30,772 nucleotides of DNA from SIG603 sp964370115 (GTDB lineage Bacteria > Bacillota > Clostridia > Oscillospirales > Acutalibacteraceae): assembly GCA_964370115.1 (NCBI GenBank), contig CAYJIA010000027.1, positions 1 through 30,772 on the forward strand, read 5' to 3'. The position numbers were made by a program, and so were the translations under genes. Below are positions 15,579 to 23,461 of this stretch, piece by piece; position 1 is the stretch's first letter; each line of letters begins with the position of its first letter. The notes beneath the pieces are model-generated. The model was not told the DNA's origin. It searched no databases and saw nothing but the letters and a program-made list of their open reading frames with translations.

Positions 15579-16442
15579 TTATTTTTCCCAAATAGCTGTG
15601 CTTCCGCAAGGTAAAACTAATCCTGTTTCACTTACTTTAAGCCCTATCTCGTCGGCACTTACACTGCCGCCTAATTTTTTCTTTAGCGTCACGCTCAATA
15701 AATACTCCATAACCGACGGTGAAAGTCCAGCCGTGTATGAGTTTAGTATAAAGAACAGCGCGTCGTCCGATAAAATCGGCATACATACATCTACAAGTGA
15801 CGAAAGCTGTTCTTCAAGCTTCCAGACTTCTCCACCGGGTCCTCTGCCATAAGACGGAGGGTCCATTATTATGCCGTGGTATTTATTACCACGTCTAACT
15901 TCTCTTTGCACAAATTTTAGGCAGTCGTCTACTAGCCACCTTACAGGTAAATCGCTCATATCAGATGCCGTGGCGTTTTCTCTAGCCCACTGCACCATGC
16001 CTTTTGAGGCATCTACATGTGTCACCTTTGCCCCTGCTTTCATACAGGCAAGGCTTGCAGCACCTGTGTAGCCAAAAAGGTTTAACACTTTTACGTCACT
16101 CATGCCACTGTTTTTGATTTTATCTTCTACAAAATCCCAGTTTGTCGCTTGCTCTGGAAAAATTCCTGTGTGTTTAAAACCCATGGTTTTTAGCCTGAAA
16201 GTCATACCACTATATTTAATTTTCCACACATCCGGCATTTTTTTAAGATACTGCCAGGCGCCTCCGCCCGAGCTTGAACGCTTGTATATGGCGTGGGCAT
16301 TTTTCCATAAAGGATTTTTCTTTTCACTACTCCATATAATTTGTGGGTCGGGTCTAATTAAAATTATATCTCCCCAACGCTCGAGTCTTTGGCCGTCTGC
16401 CGTGTCTATTAGTTCATAATCTTCCCAATTTGCAAATCTCAT
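15579..16442 (-). CDS. Class I SAM-dependent methyltransferase, RlmI-like (COG1092), no PUA domain
   Basis: Predicted rRNA/RNA cytosine-C5-type methyltransferase related to RlmI/RlmK. The 287-aa protein has the KYSGMTFRLKTMGFKHTGIFPEQ substrate-side segment (76-98), SAM-binding motif I VLNLFGYTGAASLA (119-132), acidic motif II THVDASKGMV (141-150) and DPPSYGRGPGGEVWKL (194-209). The N-terminal PUA domain of E. coli RlmI is absent. No Cys follows the DPP motif in the usual place, so the exact target is uncertain. It lies between glmM (16 bp) and ecfA1 (20 bp), presumably in the same transcript. Confidence 0.85.
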   Translation of the reverse strand: MRFANWEDYELIDTADGQRLERWGDIILIRPDPQIIWSSEKKNPLWKNAHAIYKRSSSGGGAWQYLKKMPDVWKIKYSGMTFRLKTMGFKHTGIFPEQATNWDFVEDKIKNSGMSDVKVLNLFGYTGAASLACMKAGAKVTHVDASKGMVQWARENATASDMSDLPVRWLVDDCLKFVQREVRRGNKYHGIIMDPPSYGRGPGGEVWKLEEQLSSLVDVCMPILSDDALFFILNSYTAGLSPSVMEYLLSVTLKKKLGGSVSADEIGLKVSETGLVLPCGSTAIWEK

Positions 16443-16458
16443 TTGTATCGCCTTTCAC

Positions 16459-17808
16459 TTAGCATAATTCTTTTTTAACTACTTCACAAAGTTCGTCTGC
16501 TATTCTTTCGATTTGCTCCAAACTTTGACCCTCTACCATTATTCTTAAAAGTGGTTCTGTGCCCGAAGGTCTTACCACTATTCTTCCTGTGTCGGCAAGC
16601 TCTTTGTTTGCCGCCTCAAGTGCATCACGCACCTTGTAATTTGTGTAAAACTCCGCCTTGCCGTCGGCACTTAGAGTTATGTTTTTTAGCACTTGTGGGT
16701 ATTTTTCTAAAACAGATTTAAGTGACGACAGTTTTGCATCTCTTCTTTTCATAATGCTTAAAAGATGCGCCGCCGTAAGCTGTCCGTCACCTGTTGTCGC
16801 AAAATCTTTAAATATTACGTGTCCGCTTTGCTCTCCGCCTAGGTTATAGCCCTCAATTAGCATTTGCTCTAAAACATATCTGTCGCCTACTTTTGTAGCC
16901 TCGTAATGTATGTCGTTTTTCTCGCAAAGCTTAATAAGTCCTAGGTTTGACATTATTGTTCCAACAAGACAGTTTTTCGCTAGTTTTCCTCTTGATTTCA
17001 TGTCTAGCGCACAAATTGCCATGATATAGTCGCCGTCTAGGTAGTCGCCGTTTTCGTCTACGCACAAAAATCTGTCCGCATCTCCGTCAAGCGCCACACC
17101 GACGTCTAAGTTATTGTCTTTTACATACTGAGTTAAAGTTTCCATATGGGTTGAACCACAGTTGTCGTTTATGTTTATTCCATTTGGCTCATCAAATAAC
17201 ATATGTACATTTGCGCCCAGCTCTTCAAAAAGAGTTTTTGCGCTCACACTTGCCGAGCCGTTTGCGCAGTCTATGGCTATATTTAATCCGTCAAGACTAA
17301 AGTGCATAGTCGTTTTCACATGGTCTATATAGTCTCTTACCGCAGTGTCTGCATAACTTACTGTGCCCACTCCCTCGCCTATTGGAAGAGTTTTTTGTGG
17401 AATTTCTCCAAGTATTATAGACTCAATTCGCTCTTCTAAATCATCGGGCAGTTTGTAGCCGTCACCGCTGAATATTTTAATTCCGTTATACTCAAATGAG
17501 TTATGTGATGCAGAAATCATAATACCCGCATCTGCTTTATATTTTCCTACAAGAAGCGCAACCGCAGGAGTAGGCACAACGCCTAAATTCACCACATTAG
17601 CACCCATAGAGCAGATACCAGCGCAAAGTGCCGCCTCTAGCATATCCGATGAAACCCTTGTGTCTTTACCAATTATTATTTTCGGGTGAGAATTGCTTTT
17701 GTTTATCAAAACAGTCGCAACCGCCCTACCTACTTTAAGTGCAAGCTCACATGTTAAATCCTTGCTCGCAATACCTCTAATTCCGTCTGTACCAAATAAT
17801 CTAGCCAT
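16459..17808 (-). CDS. glmM: Phosphoglucosamine mutase GlmM
   Basis: Interconverts glucosamine-6-phosphate and glucosamine-1-phosphate on the route to UDP-GlcNAc and peptidoglycan. The 449-aa length is standard. Visible: N-terminal LFGTDGIRG (4-12), phosphoserine S101 in ISASHNSFEYNG, magnesium-binding DGDADR (241-246), sugar-specificity GGEQSGH and C-terminal phosphate-binding RPSGTEPLLRIMVE. GAGG lies eight bases before the ATG. The gene is separated from ruvB by 126 bp containing an inverted-repeat element. Confidence 0.97.
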   Translation of the reverse strand: MARLFGTDGIRGIASKDLTCELALKVGRAVATVLINKSNSHPKIIIGKDTRVSSDMLEAALCAGICSMGANVVNLGVVPTPAVALLVGKYKADAGIMISASHNSFEYNGIKIFSGDGYKLPDDLEERIESIILGEIPQKTLPIGEGVGTVSYADTAVRDYIDHVKTTMHFSLDGLNIAIDCANGSASVSAKTLFEELGANVHMLFDEPNGININDNCGSTHMETLTQYVKDNNLDVGVALDGDADRFLCVDENGDYLDGDYIMAICALDMKSRGKLAKNCLVGTIMSNLGLIKLCEKNDIHYEATKVGDRYVLEQMLIEGYNLGGEQSGHVIFKDFATTGDGQLTAAHLLSIMKRRDAKLSSLKSVLEKYPQVLKNITLSADGKAEFYTNYKVRDALEAANKELADTGRIVVRPSGTEPLLRIMVEGQSLEQIERIADELCEVVKKELC

Positions 17809-17832
17809 AAATATTTCCTCTTTCTAATTTAA

Positions 17833-17936
17833 AATTGAGAATTGAAAATTGAGAATTATTGTGAAAATGCTACGCATTTTTTATTTAAAACACGCCGAAG
17901 GCGTTCACCTTAATTATCAATTATTCATTATTAATT
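17833..17936. repeat. IR-bounded intergenic element between ruvB and glmM
   Basis: Imperfect 33-base inverted arms at 17833-17865 and 17904-17936 (about 25 of 33 positions match) enclose two perfect small hairpins: 17864-17880 (7-bp stem) and 17892-17904 (5-bp stem). The AATTGAGAATTGA-type and ATTATTCATTATTAAT-type ends recur near 21456-21565. One arm runs into the ruvB stop codon. Confidence 0.65.
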
Positions 17937-18993
17937 AATATAGCCCAACCTGTGCCTTTTCTTCTCCCATTCCCTCTGGTGGGGTTAGTCCTAGATGTAG
18001 GTATGCCGCCCTTGTGACACATCTGCCTCTTGGGGTTCTTTTTACATATCCTATTTGCATTAAATACGGCTCAACTACGTCCTCTATAGTGACCGACTCC
18101 TCGCCTATCGCCGCTGCTAAGGTTTCGATTCCCACAGGGCCTCCACCATAAAACTGTATTATAGCCGTAAGCATTCTTCTGTCGGCTGAGTCAAGACCCA
18201 GCTCATCAATTTCCATTCTGTCTAAAGCTATTTTTGCAGTATTATATGTTATATTTCCGTCTCCCATTACTTGGGCAAAATCTCTTATTCTCTTTAAAAA
18301 TCTGTTTGCTATTCTCGGCGTTCCCCTTGATCGCGAGGCGACCTCTAGTGCACCTGTTGCGTCTGCCTCTATTCCTAAAATCCCAGCACTTCTTGTTACT
18401 ATCTTTGATAATTCCTCTGGGCTGTAAAGCTCAAGCCTTAAAACAACTCCAAACCTGTCTCTTAAAGGTGCAGTAAGCTGGCCTGCCCTAGTCGTCGCAC
18501 CTACTAGCGTGAATTTTTGCAGTGGTAGGTGATACGAACTTGCCATTTGTCCTTTGCCCGTGATTATGTCTATTGCAAAGTCCTCCATTGCAGGATACAA
18601 AATCTCCTCTACTGTTCTTGGAAGTCTGTGTATCTCGTCAATAAACAGCACATCGCCCTCGTTAAGAGAGGTCAAAAGCGCGGCTAGGTCACCGGGTCTT
18701 TCTATCGCAGGGCCGCTGGTAATTCTAAGCATTCCGCCCATTTCATTTGCTATAATTCCTGCAAGTGTGGTCTTACCAAGTCCCGGAGGGCCGTATAAAA
18801 GCACATGGTCTAAAGGCTCTCGGCGCTGTTTTGCCGCCTCCATATAGATTGCAAGATTTTCCTTTACTTTTTCCTGCCCTATATACTCACTAAGGCTTCT
18901 GGGTCTTAGTGGATTTTCTACATCTGTATCCGCTTGAGTGTACTCAGGGTCTATCATTCTGTTTTCAAAATCATAATCTTGATTATAATCCAA
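17935..18993 (-). CDS. ruvB: Holliday junction branch-migration motor RuvB
   Basis: AAA+ hexameric DNA motor that, with RuvA, drives branch migration of Holliday junctions. Numbering from the GTG at 19002: Walker A GPPGLGKTT at 71-79, Walker B VLFIDEIHR at 118-126, LRDRFG at 180-185, GTPRIANR at 227-234, and a C-terminal winged helix (TPRGRCVT). Two starts are possible: a GTG at 19002 (355 aa) with no ribosome binding site of its own, or a TTG at 18993 (352 aa). GAGGTGA, a strong match to the anti-SD, overlaps the GTG and sits at ideal distance from the TTG, so I chose the TTG. The stop codon lies at the edge of an intergenic repeat. Confidence 0.96.
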   Translation of the reverse strand: MDYNQDYDFENRMIDPEYTQADTDVENPLRPRSLSEYIGQEKVKENLAIYMEAAKQRREPLDHVLLYGPPGLGKTTLAGIIANEMGGMLRITSGPAIERPGDLAALLTSLNEGDVLFIDEIHRLPRTVEEILYPAMEDFAIDIITGKGQMASSYHLPLQKFTLVGATTRAGQLTAPLRDRFGVVLRLELYSPEELSKIVTRSAGILGIEADATGALEVASRSRGTPRIANRFLKRIRDFAQVMGDGNITYNTAKIALDRMEIDELGLDSADRRMLTAIIQFYGGGPVGIETLAAAIGEESVTIEDVVEPYLMQIGYVKRTPRGRCVTRAAYLHLGLTPPEGMGEEKAQVGLY

Positions 18994-19008
18994 AGTTTTC
19001 ACCTCTTA

Positions 19009-19596
19009 TTATTTCATCGCCAAAAGTCTTAGCGCCTGTCTAATTATATCTTCAGTCTTAAGCGAAGAGTCTACACGGCTCACAACGCTTGCCGCCTCTG
19101 TTGGCGAGTAACCAAGCGCCACAAGCGCCGACACCGCCTGCGAGTCTGTTTGCATAGGAGCGGCACTTTGTCCTTTTGATGCACCTACTATCATATTGCC
19201 AGCCTTGTCTTTAAGCTCTAACACTATTCTTTGTGCAAGTTTCGGGCCTACACCGTTTGCCTTGGCAAAGGCTTTGCTGTCTCCGCCTGCCGCGGCAAGA
19301 CTTATGTCGTCTGGTGTCATTTCTGACAAAATCGCAAGCCCTACCTTGGGTCCTACACCGCTTATATTTGTCAAAAGCTTGTAAAACTCAAGCTCTCTGT
19401 TTGAAATAAATCCAAAAATGTCTAGTGCGTCTTCCCTTACGTGAAGATGTGTAAAAAGTGTTGCATTGTCGCCCACTTTTGGAAGCGCCCTCGCTGTGTT
19501 CATTGATATAAAACACTTAAATCCTATTCCGTGTACATCTATAACCGCCATCGACGGCTCTGTGTGTATAAGTTTTCCACTTATTGAATAAAACAT
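19009..19596 (-). CDS. ruvA: Holliday junction-binding protein RuvA
   Basis: Tetrameric junction-recognition subunit that loads RuvB. The 195-aa protein shows the N-terminal OB fold (MFYSISGKLIHTEPSMAVIDVHGIGF, here residues 1-26), helix-hairpin-helix region (LLTNISGVGPKVGLAILS near 74-91 and ANGVGPKLAQRIVLELKDK near 113-131) and the C-terminal three-helix domain (AVSALVALGYSPTEAASVV) that contacts RuvB. GGAG precedes the ATG. It lies 12 bp after ruvC and 6 bp before the first possible ruvB start, a tight operon. Confidence 0.97.
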   Translation of the reverse strand: MFYSISGKLIHTEPSMAVIDVHGIGFKCFISMNTARALPKVGDNATLFTHLHVREDALDIFGFISNRELEFYKLLTNISGVGPKVGLAILSEMTPDDISLAAAGGDSKAFAKANGVGPKLAQRIVLELKDKAGNMIVGASKGQSAAPMQTDSQAVSALVALGYSPTEAASVVSRVDSSLKTEDIIRQALRLLAMK

Positions 19597-19608
19597 TATA
19601 TATCTCCT

Positions 19609-20163
19609 TTATTTTAAAGAGTTTTTTAAATTATGCTCGTCTATTAAATCTTGTATTGTTCTCACTTTTCTCACGCCAAAACTGACATTTTTATTGCACT
19701 GCCCATGGCAAATTGCAAGAGCCAAGGCGTCCGCCGTATCGTCGGGTTTTGGTGTTTTTTCAAGGCGAAGCAGTTTTTTTGTCATCGCCATAACCTGATA
19801 TTTCTCTGCTTTTCCATAACCTGTTACCGCAGATTTAACTTGAAGCGGCGTGTACTCGTGTACTTCCAAACCGCCTTTTTGCGCCGCAAGCAAGATTATC
19901 CCCCTTGCCTGTGCCACGTCTATCGCTGTTTTTTGGTTATTTTGAAAAAACAATTTTTCTATCGACATTACGTCTGGTTTGTATTTTTTTATGATTATTT
20001 CAAGTTCATCATAAATAATTTCCAACCGTCTATTAAAGTCGGTGCCTGCCTTTGTCATTATGGCGCCGTACCCTAGTGTGCGGTATTTTCCCGCATTAAA
20101 TTCGACTACACCATAGCCAACTATGGCATACCCAGGGTCTATACCCAAAATAATCAAGCCCAT
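19609..20163 (-). CDS. ruvC: Holliday junction resolvase RuvC
   Basis: Endonuclease that cleaves Holliday junctions after RuvAB branch migration. 184 aa with the four catalytic acidic residues D9 (GIDPG), E69 (SIEKLFFQ), D142 and D145 (KPDDTADALALA). The ATG at 20163 is only three bases from GGAG. A TTG two codons later would give the commoner N-terminus MIILGIDPG with a better nine-base spacing, so the protein may start there. It is first in the ruvC-ruvA-ruvB operon. Confidence 0.97.
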   Translation of the reverse strand: MGLIILGIDPGYAIVGYGVVEFNAGKYRTLGYGAIMTKAGTDFNRRLEIIYDELEIIIKKYKPDVMSIEKLFFQNNQKTAIDVAQARGIILLAAQKGGLEVHEYTPLQVKSAVTGYGKAEKYQVMAMTKKLLRLEKTPKPDDTADALALAICHGQCNKNVSFGVRKVRTIQDLIDEHNLKNSLK

Positions 20164-20384
20164 CTACTCCTTTTTAGGCTAATAGCTAATGACTAATGGT
20201 TAAAGACTAATAGTCCTTCACTATTCACCTTTAGTCCTTAGTCCAAAATGTATATCCGATTAATTATATCATAAATACAAGAAAAATAACAGCTATTTTT
20301 TTGTAGTTTTTTCAGCCGAATATATGTATAAATATGTGCATATAATTTAAAACTTGAATGTTTCTTAAAAAAAGGAGTGAGTGT
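20164..20384. promoter_or_regulatory. Divergent ruvC / spoIIP intergenic region
   Basis: Contains an imperfect inverted repeat at 20191-20214 / 20220-20243 (18 of 24 positions match) that could fold in the ruv leader, and a minus-strand TATAAT at 20268-20263 without a convincing -35 that may serve the ruv operon. The spoIIP promoter lies at the right end. No small gene is evident. Confidence 0.5.
20318..20346 (+). promoter_or_regulatory. Sigma-E-like sporulation promoter of spoIIP
   Basis: GAATATA (20318-20324), 14-base spacer, CATATAAT (20339-20346). This resembles the Bacillus sigma-E consensus (-35 KMATATT, -10 CATACAAT, 13-15 spacing), and B. subtilis spoIIP is sigma-E dependent. No TTGACA-like -35 lies 17 bases upstream of the TATAAT, which argues against a plain sigma-A promoter. 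Confidence 0.6.
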
Positions 20385-21464
20385 TTGAAAATAAGCAATA
20401 AAAAGAGATATAGGCTCTCACTATCAAAAATTTTTTCCACTCTTATTACGCTTTTGTTTTTCTCTGTATTTACTTTATATTTAGCTCAAAACTTTAGTCC
20501 CATTTTAGGTGCAATATTAGGACAAGGTGAAGATATTTCGCCCACGCCCACACCACAGGCATTTACACCTGCAAATAATCTTGATGACAGCTCGCAAAGT
20601 GTGGATATAATAATAGGGCAAGACGGCTTGGCTGTTGAATTTGTAGAAGAGCATATACCACAAATTTTCCCCGACCCCACAAGACCTTCTGGCTCTATTG
20701 TGAACACTGTTATTGCAGGAGGCACGCCTGTCTCAAATTTCTATGTAAACGACACATCAAATTCTGGACTTAATTTAAGTGAAGAACTTTTAAAAGACTT
20801 GCCTTTTACCCTAGAGGATAGCGATGAACCCTCGGTGCTTATTTACCACACCCACGGCTGTGAAAGTTATTTTTTAAGCCCTTTGTCCTACTATTATACC
20901 GACCAAAGTTTTAGAAGTACCGACAATAACAGCAATATAACCATGGTAGGTGAAGCGCTTAAAAACACGCTTGAGGCACAGGGGATAAACGTCATACACG
21001 ACACAACTTTGCACGATGACATTTCCTACTCTGGCTCGTATTATCGCTCCATAGAAACCGTAAATGCATATCTTGAAAAGTATCCGTCTATAAAAGTAAC
21101 CATTGACGTGCACCGTGATTCGCTGACGAAAGATGACGGAACAAAATACCGTCCTGTGGTGGAAATTGATGGCAAAGAGGCGGCGCAGATAATGATAATA
21201 ACCGGCAGTGACCCCACGGGCGAGCTAGGTTTTCCCACTTGGCAGGAAAATTTGATTTTTGCATTAAAGCTTCAAGAAGAAGCGGCGACAAGCTACCCTG
21301 GACTTATGCGGCCTTTGATGTTTTGCAATCGGGTTTACAACATGCACGCCACAAACGCCTCTTTGTTGTTCGAGGTCGGTGTAGAGGTAAACACTTTTGC
21401 TCAGGCTACATATTCGGCAGAGCTTATGGGAAATGTGGTGGCGGAAGTTCTTTTGGAGAATTGA
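20385..21464 (+). CDS. spoIIP: Stage II sporulation protein P
   Basis: Membrane-anchored peptidoglycan amidase/endopeptidase that works with SpoIID and SpoIIM to thin the septum and drive engulfment. From the TTG at 20385 (359 aa): transmembrane anchor at about 15-36, a low-complexity stalk, and the SpoIIP catalytic domain from about 140. Visible catalytic or zinc-type residues are H155/H157 and E160 (IYHTHGCESY), D241-x-H243 (VTIDVHRDS) and E330 (LLFEVGVE). GGAG lies seven bases before the TTG; the in-frame ATG at 20358 has no ribosome binding site. No gpr, its common clostridial neighbour, is seen here. The stop codon lies within the left end of an intergenic repeat, so the extreme C-terminus may be altered. 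Confidence 0.95.
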   Translation: MKISNKKRYRLSLSKIFSTLITLLFFSVFTLYLAQNFSPILGAILGQGEDISPTPTPQAFTPANNLDDSSQSVDIIIGQDGLAVEFVEEHIPQIFPDPTRPSGSIVNTVIAGGTPVSNFYVNDTSNSGLNLSEELLKDLPFTLEDSDEPSVLIYHTHGCESYFLSPLSYYYTDQSFRSTDNNSNITMVGEALKNTLEAQGINVIHDTTLHDDISYSGSYYRSIETVNAYLEKYPSIKVTIDVHRDSLTKDDGTKYRPVVEIDGKEAAQIMIITGSDPTGELGFPTWQENLIFALKLQEEAATSYPGLMRPLMFCNRVYNMHATNASLLFEVGVEVNTFAQATYSAELMGNVVAEVLLEN

Positions 21465-21565
21465 GAATGGAGAATGGCGAATTGTGGTGAAAAGGCTTTG
21501 TGTTTTTTTGATTTTGCACCACAAAATTAAGGCGTGAAGCATAATTATTCATTATTAATAATTAA
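21456..21565. repeat. Intergenic element downstream of spoIIP, related to the one beside ruvB
   Basis: The left end at 21456-21477 is built of GAGAATTGAGAATGG-type units and the right end at 21543-21565 of ATTATTCATTATTAATAATT, matching in type the element at 17833-17936. An internal 8-bp stem pairs TTGTGGTG (21482-21489) with CACCACAA (21517-21524). The left end encodes the last two codons and stop of spoIIP. Confidence 0.6.
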
Positions 21566-21609
21566 CTAAAATCTTGGAAAGCTAAAAATAAAAAGGATTT
21601 TTAAACAAA

Positions 21610-21879
21610 ATGAAATTATCGCCTAATCTTAAAACCTATTTAACAAGCTTTTTTGCTACTCTTGTAATCATATTTTTAGTGATATGCTTTTTTGTAACCG
21701 ACTACAGATGTCGCAGTAGTTTGACAAATGTTGACAAACCTATCTTTGAAATTGAGGAATACATGGATAAAACCTATTTGAATGTCTACACTTTAGGAAT
21801 AGACGAAAGCCTTGATGTGACTGTTTTTTCTGACTTATGGGAAGGTTTTTTAAAGTTTATTTGCTTTCCTGTGCATTAA
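21610..21879 (+). CDS. Small single-pass membrane protein, unknown
   Basis: An 89-aa protein with one hydrophobic segment at about 12-29 and a soluble tail of about 60 residues containing Asp/Glu (TYLNVYTLGIDESLDVTVF). I do not recognise a family. The AAGGA ribosome binding site is about 13 bases from the ATG, longer than ideal. It lies downstream of spoIIP after a repeat element, and its 3' end overlaps the predicted promoter of the next gene. Probably a real small gene; a chance ORF is not excluded. Confidence 0.55.
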   Translation: MKLSPNLKTYLTSFFATLVIIFLVICFFVTDYRCRSSLTNVDKPIFEIEEYMDKTYLNVYTLGIDESLDVTVFSDLWEGFLKFICFPVH

Positions 21880-21889
21880 GTGATATAAT
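21861..21889 (+). promoter_or_regulatory. Predicted extended -10 promoter
   Basis: TTGCTT (21861-21866), 17-base spacer and TGATATAAT, i.e. a perfect TATAAT at 21884-21889 with the TG of an extended -10. It would drive the 77-aa membrane protein. Confidence 0.65.
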
Positions 21890-21920
21890 CATAATCAGTA
21901 AATTTTCGAGGTGATTTGAG

Positions 21921-22154
21921 TTGATTAATATACTAACCACAATAAGCTATCCCGAAATTGAGCATGGTGTGAATTTTATGGGTATGATGATGTGGGTTGC
22001 AGTCTTTGGCGTACTTGGGTTTATGCTTGTGCTGATGGTTTTAAATATAATAAAATATATTAAAGCAGAAAAAAGCAAAAAAGGCGTAAAACGTCCAAAA
22101 CTTATAATTTCAGAAAAACCCCTTCGCCCCAGAGAAGGCAGACATAAAACTTAA
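21921..22154 (+). CDS. Small membrane protein with basic C-terminal tail, unknown
   Basis: A 77-aa protein with one transmembrane helix (about 21-46) followed by a strongly basic cytoplasmic tail (KYIKAEKSKKGVKRPK). The start is a TTG preceded by GAGGTG at good spacing, and a good promoter lies just upstream, so the gene is likely real despite the rare start. No family recognised; a small regulatory or scaffold membrane peptide is possible. Confidence 0.6.
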   Translation: MINILTTISYPEIEHGVNFMGMMMWVAVFGVLGFMLVLMVLNIIKYIKAEKSKKGVKRPKLIISEKPLRPREGRHKT

Positions 22155-22166
22155 TTTAATAAACTC

Positions 22167-22195
22167 TTGTCATAATACTTAAACCGTGATAAAAT
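22167..22195 (+). promoter_or_regulatory. Predicted promoter for small membrane protein / AEC operon
   Basis: TTGTCA (22167-22172), 17-base spacer, TAAAAT (22190-22195). Each box has one mismatch to consensus. It lies 35 bases before the ATG at 22230. Confidence 0.7.
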
Positions 22196-22229
22196 ATGTA
22201 GTATATTTTATTTAGAAAGTTGGAGTGTT

Positions 22230-22484
22230 ATGGCATTTTTTTATGCGGCAATTTGGCTGTTAATCGGCCTATTTTTGCTTGTTAAATTCACTAAGGAAGA
22301 CAAAATTTTTACCCTTTTAGGTGGATTCTTTATACTTTTGGGTATATGGTGGCTATTAAGTGGTATCTTCCCTGTGTTAAACTTATTTGTAGGACTTTTA
22401 GGAAATATTCTTCGTATAATTACCGTTGTTGTACTTGGTATCGCAGGATATTATTATTACAAAAAATTCATGAAAAAGGGATAA
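22230..22484 (+). CDS. Small polytopic membrane protein, unknown
   Basis: An 84-aa, very hydrophobic protein with about three membrane segments (about 3-18, 28-46, 52-75), Gly/Leu/Trp-rich in the middle, ending in KKFMKKG. GGAG lies four bases before the ATG. It is only 13 bp upstream of the first AEC permease, with a shared promoter, so cotranscription with the permeases is likely. No family or motif recognised. Confidence 0.7.
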   Translation: MAFFYAAIWLLIGLFLLVKFTKEDKIFTLLGGFFILLGIWWLLSGIFPVLNLFVGLLGNILRIITVVVLGIAGYYYYKKFMKKG

Positions 22485-22497
22485 GAGGGAATTATAA

Positions 22498-23430
22498 ATG
22501 GAGATTTTTCTGACTGTTGTAGGGCAAGTTGGCATAATGGCAATTATGATGGCGGTGGGGTTTTTTCTCTCTAAAAAAAGAGTTTTGACCGATGTCGGCT
22601 GTACTGAAATCACTAAAATTTTAATACATATTATAACTCCATGTTTAATAATTAACTCTTTTGCCTCTGTTGAGTCGGGCTCTGTATCGACATATAATTT
22701 AGTAATGTCGGCACTGCTTTCGGCACTTGTTATTTCTGTTGGCATTGGAGTAAGCTATTTGTTTTTTAGAAAGCAATCTCCAGAGCGTAGAAATGTTTTG
22801 CGCTTTGGGGTAATCTTTAGCAATGCAGGATTTGTTGGAATTCCACTTGTCGACAGTATTTTAGGCTCGCAAGGCATGATTTACGCGTCATTTTTCCTTG
22901 TTATTTACAACATTTTTCTTTGGACTTACGGCTACGCCATGATGGGCGGCAGTGCAAAGTTTAGTATTCGCAGTTTTGCGCTTAACCCTGGTGTAATCGG
23001 AGTAGTATTTGGTCTTCCCATCTATCTTTTTGGCATAGAAATTCCACAGCTTATTGCCTCTCCTATGGCAAGCCTTGGAAGTGTGAACACGCCTCTTGCA
23101 ATGCTTATCGCAGGTGCTTGTATAGCAAAGCTTAAGCTTAAAGACTTAGTCGAGGATATGCAGGTTTATAAGCTAGCTGCAATTAGGCTTTTGCTTGTTC
23201 CCGCAATACTTTTGGGTATACTATTTTTAGTAAATCCCGACGATATTTTATATGTTAATCTTATGATACAGCACTGCACACCGCCTGCGACTTCGGTGGT
23301 TTTGCTCTCGCTTTTATTTAAAAAAGATTCAAAACTCGCCTCGACATCGCTTGCGATATCAACCTTGATTTCGGTTATAACCATACCGTTTGTGATAACC
23401 GCAGCGCAAATTTTGGCAGGTCTTAGATAG
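22498..23430 (+). CDS. AEC-family permease, copy 1
   Basis: Auxin-efflux-carrier (AEC) family membrane transporter. The 310 aa with about ten hydrophobic segments are typical of bacterial AEC proteins, which often move organic anions such as malate; the substrate cannot be told here. Conserved features include NAGFVGIPLVDSILG (about 109-123), the LNPGVIGVVFGLPIYLFG segment, NTPLAMLIAGA and the C-terminal HCTPPATSVVLL. The ribosome binding site is GAGGG. It aligns without gaps to the next gene, so the pair is a tandem duplication. Confidence 0.92.
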   Translation: MEIFLTVVGQVGIMAIMMAVGFFLSKKRVLTDVGCTEITKILIHIITPCLIINSFASVESGSVSTYNLVMSALLSALVISVGIGVSYLFFRKQSPERRNVLRFGVIFSNAGFVGIPLVDSILGSQGMIYASFFLVIYNIFLWTYGYAMMGGSAKFSIRSFALNPGVIGVVFGLPIYLFGIEIPQLIASPMASLGSVNTPLAMLIAGACIAKLKLKDLVEDMQVYKLAAIRLLLVPAILLGILFLVNPDDILYVNLMIQHCTPPATSVVLLSLLFKKDSKLASTSLAISTLISVITIPFVITAAQILAGLR

Positions 23431-23461
23431 TTTACACGTTTGATTTTAGAAAGAGGTATAA

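Noticed and set aside
19651..20076. Plus-strand open frame of 141 codons
   Set aside because: It lies wholly antisense within ruvC, whose product has all its catalytic residues; the antisense translation has no recognisable features.
20317..20330. LexA/SOS-box-like CGAATATATGTATA between ruvC and spoIIP
   Set aside because: It differs from the Firmicutes consensus (CGAACRNRYGTTYC) at three positions, including core bases, lies well upstream of the likely ruv promoter, and coincides with the sigma-E-like -35 of spoIIP.
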